Source: Meridianimarinicoccus aquatilis
Lineage (GTDB): Bacteria; Pseudomonadota; Alphaproteobacteria; Rhodobacterales; Rhodobacteraceae
Direction: 5' to 3'
Assembly: GCF_004358675.1 (NCBI RefSeq)
Contig: NZ_SMZO01000035.1
Span: 1 to 35,454, forward strand
DNA length: 35,454 nt
Below are positions 26,795 to 34,238 of this stretch, piece after piece. Each line of letters opens with the position of its first letter. Position 1 is the first letter of the stretch. The notes beneath the pieces were generated by a model. It was not told where the DNA came from. It saw nothing but the letters and a program-made list of their open reading frames with translations, and did no database searches. A program made the translations under genes and the position numbers.

Positions 26795-27076
26795 ATGTAC
26801 TTGAGAAAAACAGATGGACCGCGTGTGGTTACCTTGCCTGACGGCAGCGTCATTAGTCATGATGATCTTCCCTGCGCGGATACCCGCCGTTGGGTCGCCA
26901 GCCGCAAGGCCGTGGTTGCAAAAGCCGTGCTTTACGGCTTGATTAAACGTGCTGATGCAATTGATCGGTATGAGCTTTCCGATGATGAGCTTTCTGATTG
27001 GATCAGAGCTGTTGAACGGCACGGTCTGTCCGGCCTTAAGGTTACGCGTATCGACGTTTTGCGAGGCGGTCGTTGA
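26795..27076 (+). CDS. sciP: SciP-like DUF1153 family protein (CtrA-binding inhibitor)
   Basis: A 93-residue protein of the DUF1153 family, to which Caulobacter SciP belongs. SciP binds CtrA and DNA and blocks CtrA-dependent transcription in the early cell cycle. Visible family features are LPDGSVISHDDLP, DTRRWVASRKAVVAKAV, a helix-turn-helix-like segment around residues 36-70 (ADAIDRYELSDDELSDW) and AVERHGLSGLKVTRI. GAGGAA precedes the ATG at 26795. It is followed after 99 bases by a CtrA-like regulator. A TTAACCAT sequence (26594-26601), a CtrA half-site, lies about 200 bases upstream. Confidence 0.85.
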   Translation: MYLRKTDGPRVVTLPDGSVISHDDLPCADTRRWVASRKAVVAKAVLYGLIKRADAIDRYELSDDELSDWIRAVERHGLSGLKVTRIDVLRGGR

Positions 27077-27175
27077 GTGGCCCGTTACGAAACGGCCGGT
27101 TAACCAGACTACCGACATCATAGCATTTAGCGGACGTCATACCGTCAGAACTACGGATGACGCTTGGAGGACAAG

Positions 27176-27874
27176 ATGAACATTTACCTTTTGACACGCA
27201 GCCCAGATCTGTCTCGCAGTGTTGGCGCCATGTTGCGCGATCAGGAACTCGATTACCAATTTGAAAGCCTGACCACCGTCGACGATGTAAAGGCGACCGA
27301 GCAGCCCAAAGGCTTAATTCTGCTCGACGCTGATATGCCCGGTTCCGAGTGCATGGCGACCCTGCGGCGTCTGGATCGAGATTTGGCAAGCTACTCGGTC
27401 GTGGTTATCGTCGGTGCGGCGCTTGCTGATCAGGTCTTGCCCGGCTTCGAAGGGATGCGTCATCTGGTTAGCCCCTTCCACAAGAGCGATCTGTTGAATT
27501 CAATTACCGCAGAAGGTGTTGTCGCGCCGCGTGGAACGCTGTCACTGACCGTTGGCCGGCTGATGCTGAACCTGGTAAGCCGCAAGGCGTATGTGGATGA
27601 ACAGCTGGTACCGTTGACTGGCAAGGAATTTGAAGTCTTGCAGCTTCTTGCATCCCGCAAGGGTGTGACGCTGTCGAAAGAAATGTTCTTGGACAAGCTG
27701 TATGGCGGGCTCGATGAGCCAGAGGTCAAGATCATCGATGTGTTCGTCTGCAAAATTCGCGGTAAGCTGAAAAAGCTGACTGGTGGCGACGGTCTGATCG
27801 ACACTGTCTGGGGGCGCGGATATGTGCTTCGCAGTCCAGAAACGCGGCAATTGCAGCAACGTGCAGCAAGTTGA
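27176..27874 (+). CDS. CtrA-like OmpR-family response regulator with degenerate receiver
   Basis: A 232-residue protein. The C-terminal winged helix is close to CtrA: LTGKEFEVLQLLASRKG, KEMFLDKLYGGLDEPEVKII and DTVWGRGYVLR. The receiver keeps Asp51 at the same position as the CtrA phosphorylation site. It lacks the N-terminal acidic residues that hold magnesium (TRS at 7-9 where CtrA has EDD). The conserved Lys before PF is Ser (LVSPFHKSDL), and the beta-4 Ser/Thr is missing (VVIVGAA). Normal phosphorylation therefore looks unlikely. GGAGG precedes the ATG at 27176. It is coupled in position with sciP. It may be a CtrA paralogue that binds the same sites. Confidence 0.85.
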   Translation: MNIYLLTRSPDLSRSVGAMLRDQELDYQFESLTTVDDVKATEQPKGLILLDADMPGSECMATLRRLDRDLASYSVVVIVGAALADQVLPGFEGMRHLVSPFHKSDLLNSITAEGVVAPRGTLSLTVGRLMLNLVSRKAYVDEQLVPLTGKEFEVLQLLASRKGVTLSKEMFLDKLYGGLDEPEVKIIDVFVCKIRGKLKKLTGGDGLIDTVWGRGYVLRSPETRQLQQRAAS

Positions 27875-27882
27875 TTTAATGA

Positions 27883-27908
27883 AAAAGGGCGCCACTTGGC
27901 GCCCTTTT
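27883..27908. terminator. Bidirectional terminator between CtrA-like gene and secreted-protein gene
   Basis: A perfect 11-base stem (27883-27893 with 27898-27908) and 4-base loop, with A-run and T-run flanks forming part of the stem. It sits between two convergent genes and would stop transcription from both sides. Confidence 0.9.
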
Positions 27909-27935
27909 CGTCTTACTGGCGTGAGCCAATATCGC

Positions 27936-28412
27936 TTACATCAGTGACGCGGCTGTGCCTTCGACGCCAGCTCTGTCAAGAATTGCCTGAGCCGCATCTT
28001 CGTCGCCAGTATCAACAGCGGCTTTCAGGCCCACCAGTTCGTTCAGCGTGAAATCTTCCGCGTCGACGCCGATGACGGCTGCGATCTGTTCTTTGCCGCC
28101 GGAGTATGTCTCAACTTCGGCCGCTTCCATTTCTGGCGCTTCAATGTCGGACATGGTCATGCCGTTCGCCGTCATGCCTGCCTGCAGTTGCTCGTAGGTC
28201 ATTTCAGACCCAGCTTCGGACAAAACAAGATTGGCTTTCTCACGATCATTGTCGCGAAGCGCTTTGTCCAGTTCAACCAGCTCAGACAGCGTGTAGTTAT
28301 CGGCATTTACACCAATGGATGCGGCGTACTGCGCATTATCGGTCTGTGCGAAGGTCATGGTTGGCAGAGCGGTTGCAAGTGCAAGTGCGGCGGCTGTGAT
28401 CTTAAAGGTCAT
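27936..28412 (-). CDS. Secreted protein with two copies of a GV-D-FTL-ELV module (paralogue 1)
   Basis: A 158-residue acidic protein with a signal peptide (MTFKITAAALALATALPTMTFAQ). The mature part is two related modules, one from about residue 26 to 68 and one from about 108 to 150. Each has a Q-x-AA-x-IGV start, then YTLSELVELDKAL or FTLNELVGLKAAV, an acidic turn, and an IL-x-x-AG-like end. The linker is rich in Glu, Met and Ala. There are no cysteines. No family is recognised. The same modules occur in the next gene (28838). AAGGGA precedes the start. Expected location is the periplasm or outside the cell. Confidence 0.75.
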   Translation of the reverse strand: MTFKITAAALALATALPTMTFAQTDNAQYAASIGVNADNYTLSELVELDKALRDNDREKANLVLSEAGSEMTYEQLQAGMTANGMTMSDIEAPEMEAAEVETYSGGKEQIAAVIGVDAEDFTLNELVGLKAAVDTGDEDAAQAILDRAGVEGTAASLM

Positions 28413-28837
28413 AGAATGTCCCTTTCTTGGTTTTGTCGGGCGAACCCCGTTTCGGCAAGAGCGTCATTGCCCCGTGCCGTTGCCCTAATCAATCTATGCA
28501 CGGCCAACCAATTGAAAAGGGGGGTTAAAATTGGCTTGCCCGCGTTTACGTCGGGGTAGTGATCACGTGCCTGTGATGCCTCTATCGTCGTCACCGAAAC
28601 GGGCCTTGAGCGTGGGTGCACAGAGTTAAGGTGCGAAGGAGGTTCCTTCGAAAACGTAAGGTTTTTGCGCCTTCACCATGTTGTGAGGTTCCCCGTGTTT
28701 CTGTGCATGAACGCCTAGGCCATGTGTGAAAATGCACACTTTTATACTTGCACTGGCCAAAAAAAGACCCGCCGCACAGGGTGCGACGGGTCATGAAGCG
28801 CGGGTTTTTCTGCGTCTCAGGGGTTATGAACTGCAGA
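28413..28837. other. Intergenic region between the two paralogous secreted-protein genes
   Basis: No convincing gene is seen in these 425 bases. The stretch holds the 5' leader and ribosome binding site of the gene ending at 28412, a 7-base inverted repeat with a 3-base loop (28634-28640/28644-28650), and the terminator of the upstream paralogue at 28766-28792. The leader of the downstream paralogue is thus long, which suggests its own promoter. Confidence 0.5.
28759..28792 (-). terminator. Intrinsic terminator of the second secreted-protein gene
   Basis: On the minus strand a stem of 6 plus 5 base pairs with one mismatch between (28766-28777 with 28781-28792) and a 3-base loop is followed by seven T residues. 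It separates the transcript of the paralogue at 28838 from the one at 27936. Confidence 0.88.
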
Positions 28838-29311
28838 TTACATGATCGAAAGAGCGTTACGCTCGACCCCGGCTTTCGTGAGGATCGCCCGGATTTTTTG
28901 CTCATCATTGGTGTCGACAGCAGACTTAAGGCCAACCAGTTCGTTCAGGGTGAAGTCTGCGGGATCAACACCGATGGTCGCAGCGATCTGTGACTTACCT
29001 GCTGTGGAGGTCGACGACGTTGACGATGCGCGTGTCACCAGCGGAGCAGCGTTCGGATCAGAGATTTGGCCCGCCTGCAACTGGTCATAGTTTACGTCAG
29101 ACCCGGCTTGGCTGAGGATAAAGTTGGCGCCGGTCCGGTTGTTGTCTTCGAGTGCTTTGTCCAAAGCAACGAGCTCGCTCAGTGTGAATTGCTCGGCGTT
29201 TACGCCCAGATTGGCTGCATACTGTGCTGTGCCCGGTGCGGTCTGTGCGCCTGCGAAGGTTGGCAGGGCGATTGCGAGTGCCAGGGCGGAGAGTGTTATG
29301 GAGCGTTTCAT
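28838..29311 (-). CDS. Secreted protein with two copies of a GV-D-FTL-ELV module (paralogue 2)
   Basis: A 157-residue protein with a signal peptide (MKRSITLSALALAIALPTF, cleavage near AGAQ). It has two modules like those of the gene at 27936: AQYAANLGVNAEQFTLSELV near residue 30 and SQIAATIGVDPADFTLNELV near residue 105. The linker is rich in Ser and Thr instead of Glu. The ATG at 29311 is preferred over an upstream in-frame TTG because AAGGAA lies between them. It has its own terminator. Together with its neighbour it makes a four-module set of unknown function, divergent from a LysR gene. Confidence 0.75.
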   Translation of the reverse strand: MKRSITLSALALAIALPTFAGAQTAPGTAQYAANLGVNAEQFTLSELVALDKALEDNNRTGANFILSQAGSDVNYDQLQAGQISDPNAAPLVTRASSTSSTSTAGKSQIAATIGVDPADFTLNELVGLKSAVDTNDEQKIRAILTKAGVERNALSIM

Positions 29312-29647
29312 TGGTCTTCCTTTCAATATGTAAAGTGGGCGAGGCCCAGAGCGGGGCGGACCGTTTCAGTGCCGCGCCGATGAGAAAGCTTTGAGTGTTC
29401 GGAAATGATTGAAAAGGGTCGGAAAAATCGGCTCTCTTCACATGTCTTTAGGGAAGCAATCACACAGGGGTGAGCGGGTCCGTGAGCGAACGTATCGTCA
29501 TCACGCAGTGCGTGATGCAGCCGTATTCAATCAAAAAAGGGGTTGCCGGGTGCTGTGCCCTGCTACGCCGACCTCACGTTTTGACTTGAGAAACGGGCGC
29601 GTGTGTGCCTTTCTAAGCCAAGAGTGTTCATAAATGCACAGGTAATT
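29312..29647. other. Divergent intergenic region between secreted-protein gene and LysR gene
   Basis: These 336 bases hold no supported gene. They must contain the promoters for the minus-strand secreted protein and the plus-strand LysR regulator. A perfect 19-base palindrome (29499-29517) lies near the middle and is a candidate operator. Confidence 0.5.
29499..29517. promoter_or_regulatory. Perfect 19-base palindrome, candidate operator
   Basis: CATCACGCA and its exact reverse complement are separated by a single G. It is 131 bases before the LysR start and about 190 bases before the secreted-protein start. Dyads of this kind in a divergent promoter region are typical regulator-binding sites. 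Which protein binds it is unknown; the LysR encoded at 29648 is the obvious candidate. Confidence 0.4.
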
Positions 29648-30529
29648 ATGTCTATTGAAGCCTGGGACGAGATTAGAACCGCGTTTCACGTCGCTCGGCA
29701 GGGCACTGTGTCGGGGGCGGCAGCTGAATTGGGAGTGCATCACGCAACGGTAATCCGGCATATTGATGCGTTGGAGGCGCGGCTAGGTACGAAATTGTTC
29801 CAGCGTCACGCACGTGGGTATACCCCGACAGAAGCGGGGCGCGATCTGTTGCAGGTTGCGCAGACGACGGATGATCAGTTCACCCAGCTTGTCGGTCGGC
29901 TTAAGGGGCGGGGCGATACGGTGACGGGTGAGTTGCTGATCACGTCATTGGCGGTGTTCTCGCCGCTGCTTGTTCCCGCGATTGCCTCTTTTCAGGCAAA
30001 CCACCCCGAAGTGGTCACGCGCTTTCTTACCGCAGAGAGGCTATTCAGGCTTGAGTATGGCGAGGCGCATATCGCTGTGCGGGCGGGGCAGCCACCCGAG
30101 CAGCTTGATAATGTGGTGCAGCACCTCTTCACAAACCGAACGGCGTTGTTCGCGTCACGTGAGTATATCGAGGCGCACGGCATGCCCGAGGGTGACGCCG
30201 ACCTGAAGAAGCACATGTTCATTGGCCCTGACGAAGAAGACAGCCGCGCGCCGTTCTACAAGTGGATGAAGGAGCGGGTGCCGCGATCACAGGTTGTCTT
30301 CCGCACGACAGATGCAGGCGCGGTCAAGCATGCGATCCTCGAAGGTGTGGGTCTTGGCTTTATGCCGCTATGGGAGGCGAAAGAGAATCCAGACCTTGTT
30401 CAGGTCGTTGAGACGCGTACCGATTGGGATTCACCGCTTTGGTTGGTCACACATGTCGACTTGCATCGGACTGTAAAGGTGCAGGCGCTTTTGAAGCACC
30501 TTAAGAAGTCGGCTCAAGATTGGGGCTGA
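29648..30529 (+). CDS. LysR-family transcriptional regulator
   Basis: A 293-residue regulator. The helix-turn-helix is VSGAAAELGVHHATVIRHID, followed by LFQRHARGYTPTEAG, then a LysR substrate-binding domain. The ATG at 29648 (MSIEAWDEIRTAF) is chosen since it gives the normal N-terminus; an in-frame upstream start at 29603 adds 15 residues not typical of the family. It is divergent from the secreted-protein gene at 28838 across a palindrome-bearing gap. Its 3' end overlaps the convergent ArsR gene by 16 bases. The inducer and targets are unknown. Confidence 0.88.
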   Translation: MSIEAWDEIRTAFHVARQGTVSGAAAELGVHHATVIRHIDALEARLGTKLFQRHARGYTPTEAGRDLLQVAQTTDDQFTQLVGRLKGRGDTVTGELLITSLAVFSPLLVPAIASFQANHPEVVTRFLTAERLFRLEYGEAHIAVRAGQPPEQLDNVVQHLFTNRTALFASREYIEAHGMPEGDADLKKHMFIGPDEEDSRAPFYKWMKERVPRSQVVFRTTDAGAVKHAILEGVGLGFMPLWEAKENPDLVQVVETRTDWDSPLWLVTHVDLHRTVKVQALLKHLKKSAQDWG

Positions 30530-30936
30530 TTGTGGTCCGGATCGGGCAGGTTTTCATCAGCGGGGCCGGGGTAGGGATCTGTCCCTTCCAACTCGGCGGC
30601 GAGAAACCGTTCGAACGCATCAAGGTTCACGGGCTCGAATTGCCCAAAGCCCTGCATCCAGACCGACGCCGCCCGAAGGGCGTCTGGGTCTAGCTTGCAC
30701 CATTTCACCCTGCCGCGCTTTTCCTGTGTAATCAGCCCGGCACGAGTGAGTATCATCAGGTGCTTTGATATCGCCGCGAGGGACATCTGGAATGGATGGG
30801 CCACGTCGGTCACGGCCATGTCGTCTTCCAACAGCATGAACAGGATTGCGCGCCGCGTTGGGTCCGCCAGGGCTGCAAACACCTGATCTAACGGGTCGGT
30901 TGCTGCGGTGCGGGCGTCTGGGGTGGGGTCTGTCAT
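30514..30936 (-). CDS. ArsR-family transcriptional regulator
   Basis: A 140-residue winged-helix protein with LADPTRRAILFMLLE, the recognition helix MSLAAISKHLMILTRAGLI and the wing KRGRVKWCKLDPDAL. It lacks the CVC metal motif in the recognition region, so it is probably not a metal sensor of the classic type; it resembles ArsR proteins linked to SRPBCC partners, none of which is visible here. The C-terminus is acidic and Pro-rich. It overlaps the end of the LysR gene by 16 bases and is divergent from the small membrane protein at 31034. Confidence 0.87.
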   Translation of the reverse strand: MTDPTPDARTAATDPLDQVFAALADPTRRAILFMLLEDDMAVTDVAHPFQMSLAAISKHLMILTRAGLITQEKRGRVKWCKLDPDALRAASVWMQGFGQFEPVNLDAFERFLAAELEGTDPYPGPADENLPDPDHNQPQS

Positions 30937-31033
30937 GCACCGGCGTTACGGTCTGAAGTGTTTCCGGTCAATATGTACTGAAAACAAGCCGACCGGCTCT
31001 TGCCTGCCCCGCCTTGCGGGCCAATTAACGTCC

Positions 31034-31321
31034 ATGAGCATTTTGACCCCCCTCCCGCCTGAGTTGCCCTTCCACAAAAGGGTGTTCCTTAACATTCCCG
31101 TACTGGGCTGGATGGCCCGTGACATTCTATATGGTGACCCGTCAAATCGCGCCTGGGCTGCAGTGATCGTGGCATCTGCATGGCTTTGGTGCGTCGCGCA
31201 GTTCGGGTTGATCGTTTTGATCATTCCCTTCGTGTTGGCCATTCCCGCTGCTTTCTGGCTTTGGTTCGAGATTATGGTGTCGCGACACGATGCTCGGGCA
31301 GAAAAAGCCGCGAAAGGCTGA
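31034..31321 (+). CDS. Small two-helix membrane protein, hypothetical
   Basis: A 95-residue protein with two hydrophobic helices (about residues 40-56 and 58-78, WAAVIVASAWLWCVAQFG then LIVLIIPFVLAIPAAFWLW), an N-terminal amphipathic segment and a charged C-terminal tail. No family is recognised. The ATG at 31034 is preferred; the open frame extends upstream into the ArsR promoter region without a hydrophobic or conserved start. It lies before the ATP synthase operon, separated by a terminator-like hairpin. Confidence 0.6.
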   Translation: MSILTPLPPELPFHKRVFLNIPVLGWMARDILYGDPSNRAWAAVIVASAWLWCVAQFGLIVLIIPFVLAIPAAFWLWFEIMVSRHDARAEKAAKG

Positions 31322-31342
31322 TTGTCAACCAAACGGTTGAAT

Positions 31343-31384
31343 GTGGCTGCGCCGAGGTGCCCCCTGCGACACCTGCGCAGCCAC
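31343..31384 (+). terminator. Long hairpin between small membrane protein and atpI
   Basis: A 10-base perfect outer stem (31343-31352 with 31375-31384) and a 5-base inner stem (31355-31359 with 31370-31374) are followed by a short TTT. It starts about 20 bases after the stop of the preceding gene and probably isolates the atp operon from it. Confidence 0.65.
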
Positions 31385-31496
31385 CTTTGAAATCATTCTA
31401 AATCAATGCCTTAGTTCCTATTGTCGCCGCGTTGCAGCGCGTTGACTCGGGGCGCTGCTCAGCCTAGTGTCCCCTCGAACCTCATAGGGGATTGGA

Positions 31497-31832
31497 ATGG
31501 CGAAGACGGACGACGAGCGGATGAAACAGCTCGCAGCCCGGTTGGAAAACGCCCGCAAGGCGCAAGAGCCTGCCAAGCCACACCAAGAGGAACATTATTC
31601 AAAGGCCCAGATGGGTTGGAGGATGGTGACAGAGCTAGTCGCCGGTCTCGGGATCGGCGTTGGCATCGGATACGGGCTTGATGCGCTCTTTGGCACAATC
31701 CCGCTGTTTCTGGTGCTGTTTACATTGCTTGGCTTTGCGGCCGGTGTGCGCGTCATGTTGCGCACCGCAAGCGAAGTTCAGGCAGGGCGGCAGGATGCCG
31801 TTCAGGGAAAAGAGCCCCCCGGGGGCGCGTAA
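31497..31832 (+). CDS. atpI: ATP synthase assembly protein AtpI
   Basis: A 111-residue protein with a charged N-terminal third and two membrane helices (about 44-62 and 68-88; GLGIGVGIGYGLDALFGTIP links them). It is first in the F0 operon, the usual AtpI position. The protein helps assemble the c-ring and possibly transports magnesium. The length is normal for alphaproteobacteria. It is followed by atpB after 42 bases. Confidence 0.9.
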   Translation: MAKTDDERMKQLAARLENARKAQEPAKPHQEEHYSKAQMGWRMVTELVAGLGIGVGIGYGLDALFGTIPLFLVLFTLLGFAAGVRVMLRTASEVQAGRQDAVQGKEPPGGA

Positions 31833-31874
31833 TGATCCCCCGCTTGGCGGGGTTGCGAGAAAGGGAAGTGTCAG

Positions 31875-32624
31875 GTGGCAACGGAACCCAGCGAAGGCGG
31901 TCTTGTCTTTCACCCCATGGATCAGTTCATTGTCTCGCCGCTGTTTGGCGATGGGGCAGTGTCCTGGTACACTCCGACCAACGTAACGCTTTGGTTGGCA
32001 ATCACTGTTGGCGTTATCGCGCTGCTGCTGGTTCGTTCGACCAAGGAGGCCCGCGTTGTGCCGGGCAAAGCGCAGTCAATCGCCGAGTTGGCTTACGGGT
32101 TTGTCTACAAAATGATTGTGGACGTGACCGGTAAAGATGGGATCAAATATTTCCCATATATCATGACACTCTTTATGTTCATCGTTGTGGCCAATTTCCT
32201 TGGCCTTTTGCCGATGTCCTTCACCACCACAAGCCATATCGCCGTGACAGCCGTTCTTGCTGTCGCCGTGTTTGTGACTGTGACAGTGCTGGGTTTTGTG
32301 CTGAACGGTGTCTCTTTCCTTGGAATGTTCTGGGTCCAGTCAGCGCCTCTGCCGCTGCGTCCGATCCTTGCGCTGATCGAAGTGATTTCCTACTTCGTGC
32401 GCCCCGTCAGCCATTCCATCCGACTTGCAGGCAACATGATGGCCGGTCACGCTGTGATCAAGGTGTTCGCGGGCTTTGCCGCTATCGCCGCCATCTCGCC
32501 GCTGTCGATCGTCGCGATCACCGCGATGTACGGCCTCGAAATTCTGGTGTGCTTTATCCAGGCTTATGTTTTCACGATTTTGACCTGCGTCTACCTGCGT
32601 GATGCGCTGCATCCGCACCATTAA
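31875..32624 (+). CDS. atpB: F0F1 ATP synthase subunit a
   Basis: A 249-residue inner-membrane subunit that forms the proton half-channels with the c-ring. The essential Arg is residue 183 in [31 protein letters not shown] at the N-terminus and [20 protein letters not shown] are typical of Rhodobacteraceae subunit a. A GTG start at 31875 is used, with AAGGGAAG upstream. It lies between atpI and atpE. Confidence 0.95.
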   Translation: MATEPSEGGLVFHPMDQFIVSPLFGDGAVSWYTPTNVTLWLAITVGVIALLLVRSTKEARVVPGKAQSIAELAYGFVYKMIVDVTGKDGIKYFPYIMTLFMFIVVANFLGLLPMSFTTTSHIAVTAVLAVAVFVTVTVLGFVLNGVSFLGMFWVQSAPLPLRPILALIEVISYFVRPVSHSIRLAGNMMAGHAVIKVFAGFAAIAAISPLSIVAITAMYGLEILVCFIQAYVFTILTCVYLRDALHPHH

Positions 32625-32682
32625 GACCGGTCACACTACAACAACCAATCGAATGCCAAATCCAACGTAAGGAGTACGACAG

Positions 32683-32919
32683 ATGGAAGGCGATATCGTT
32701 CAAATGGGTGCTTACATCGGCGCTGGACTGGCCTGCATGGGCATGGGTGGCTCCGCAATCGGTGTGGGCAACGTGGCAGGTAACTTCCTGTCCGGCGCAC
32801 TTCGTAACCCGTCCGCCGCCGCAGACCAGACCGCGACGCTGTTCATCGGCATCGCATTCGCAGAAGCACTGGGGATCTTCTCGTTCCTCGTCGCGCTTCT
32901 GCTGATGTTCGCCGTCTGA
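32683..32919 (+). CDS. atpE: F0F1 ATP synthase subunit c
   Basis: A 78-residue two-helix proteolipid. Helix 1 has the Gly-rich [15 protein letters not shown], the polar loop is RNPSAAA, and the proton-carrying Glu is residue 61 in [13 protein letters not shown]. Many copies form the rotor ring. TAAGGAG precedes the ATG. A strong hairpin follows the gene, which fits the need for much more subunit c than neighbouring subunits. Confidence 0.97.
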   Translation: MEGDIVQMGAYIGAGLACMGMGGSAIGVGNVAGNFLSGALRNPSAAADQTATLFIGIAFAEALGIFSFLVALLLMFAV

Positions 32920-32943
32920 TCCACCCGGACCATTGTTACAGGT

Positions 32944-32974
32944 TGGGCCGGGCCGCAGTCATGCGCCCGGCCCA
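32944..32974 (+). terminator. Hairpin between atpE and atpF'
   Basis: A perfect 10-base GC-rich stem (32944-32953 with 32965-32974) and 11-base loop lie in the 85-base gap after atpE. There is no T-run, so it is probably an mRNA-stabilising or processing structure that keeps the atpE message abundant while allowing readthrough into the b subunit genes. Confidence 0.6.
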
Positions 32975-33004
32975 TCTTCGGCAAACAGGTTCCTGGAGGA
33001 CGAC

Positions 33005-33589
33005 ATGGCGAATACAACAGAGGCGGCACACGGGGCCGCTGGTTCGCACGGAGCAGATGCTGCTCATGGTGCGGCCGCAGGGGGACACGGAGCCGAAGCC
33101 GCGGGTATGCCGCAGCTCGAATTCGGGACCTTTCCTAACCAGATTTTCTGGCTGATCGTTGCTCTTGTCGCGATCTATTTCATTTTGTCGAAAGTGGCGT
33201 TGCCCCGCATCGCAGGCATTCTGGCCGACCGTCAGGACGCAATCACCAACGACATCGCTGCTGCTGAAGAGCTCAAGCTCAAGGCCCACGAAGCAGAGGC
33301 AGCCTATGACAAGGCGCTTGCCGATGCGCGTTCTGAAGCCATGCGGATCGCAAACGAGACGCGCGCCGCCATGCAGGCGGAGTTGGACGAGGCAATAGCC
33401 AAAGCCGACGCAGACATCGGCGAACGTGCTGCCGAGTCTGAAAAGGCAATCAGCGAAATCCGGGCGTCTGCCATGGAAAGCGTTGAAGCTGTGGCCAAGG
33501 ACACAACGGGTGCTTTGGTTGCTGCGCTTGGCGGGACCGCGGACGAGGGGCGCATCAATGCGGCTGTCGACGCACGGTTGAAAGGATGA
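33005..33589 (+). CDS. atpF': F0F1 ATP synthase subunit b'
   Basis: A 194-residue stator subunit. It has an unusual Ala/Gly/His-rich N-terminal segment (residues 7-34), one membrane helix (about 47-65, [17 protein letters not shown]) and a long charged coiled-coil that reaches F1. Alphaproteobacteria have divergent b and b' instead of a b homodimer. The ATG at 33005 with GGAGG upstream is chosen; the open frame continues upstream through the hairpin. The stop overlaps the next ATG (ATGA), coupling it to subunit b. Confidence 0.93.
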   Translation: MANTTEAAHGAAGSHGADAAHGAAAGGHGAEAAGMPQLEFGTFPNQIFWLIVALVAIYFILSKVALPRIAGILADRQDAITNDIAAAEELKLKAHEAEAAYDKALADARSEAMRIANETRAAMQAELDEAIAKADADIGERAAESEKAISEIRASAMESVEAVAKDTTGALVAALGGTADEGRINAAVDARLKG

Positions 33590-34149
33590 GCCTGATGAAG
33601 AAGCTGACTCTGGCACTTCTGCTCACCGCAAGCCCGGCACTTGCCGCGGGGGACCGGTTCTTTTCGTTGCACAACACGAACTTCGTTGTGCTGCTGGCGT
33701 TTCTGCTGTTCATCGGCGTGTTGTTTTACTTCAAGGTTCCCGGTCTTCTGGGCGGCCTGTTGGAAAAGCGCGCTGACGGCATCCAAGCGGAACTGGACGA
33801 AGCACGCAGCCTGCGTGAAGAAGCGCAATCGCTGCTTGCCTCTTACGAGCGCAAACAGAAAGATGTGCAGGCGCAAGCAGACCGCATTGTTGAAGGCGCA
33901 AAGCGCGATGCTGAATCTGCGTCAAAGCAGGCGAAAATTGATCTAGAAGCGTCAATTGCGCGCCGTGTTCAAGCCGCTGAAGACCAGATCGCGCAGGCAC
34001 AAACTGCCGCTGTTCGCGAAGTCACAGAGCGGGCGATTGCATTGTCCGTATCTGTTGCGCGTGACGTGCTGCAGGCCGATATGACTGACCAAAGCGCGTC
34101 TGCGCTGATTGATCAGTCGATTGAAGAAGTCGGTGCGCGCCTGAACTGA
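33586..34149 (+). CDS. atpF: F0F1 ATP synthase subunit b
   Basis: A 187-residue stator subunit. The N-terminus is hydrophobic and signal-like ([19 protein letters not shown]). A membrane helix follows ([17 protein letters not shown], about 27-45), then a long coiled-coil. The start overlaps the atpF' stop; a second ATG three codons later is also possible. It is the last gene of the F0 operon; the F1 subunits are not in the window, as expected for alphaproteobacteria where F0 and F1 operons are separate. A terminator follows. Confidence 0.93.
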   Translation: MSLMKKLTLALLLTASPALAAGDRFFSLHNTNFVVLLAFLLFIGVLFYFKVPGLLGGLLEKRADGIQAELDEARSLREEAQSLLASYERKQKDVQAQADRIVEGAKRDAESASKQAKIDLEASIARRVQAAEDQIAQAQTAAVREVTERAIALSVSVARDVLQADMTDQSASALIDQSIEEVGARLN

Positions 34150-34173
34150 GGGCGGGCTACGAACGTGACTTAG

Positions 34174-34205
34174 AAAGCCCCGGCCATTTGGTTCGGGGCT
34201 TTTTG
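34174..34205 (+). terminator. Intrinsic terminator of the F0 ATP synthase operon
   Basis: A 9-base perfect stem (34174-34182 with 34194-34202) and 11-base loop, with a run of five T residues completing the 3' side, about 25 bases after the atpF stop. Confidence 0.9.
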
Positions 34206-34238
34206 CTTTGCATTAAAATGTCGGTTTGCGGCGGGCGC

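Noticed and set aside
29409-29633. A 74-codon forward ORF in the gap before the LysR gene
   Set aside because: It is Arg/His-rich, lacks a ribosome binding site and contains the palindrome, so it is more likely regulatory DNA.
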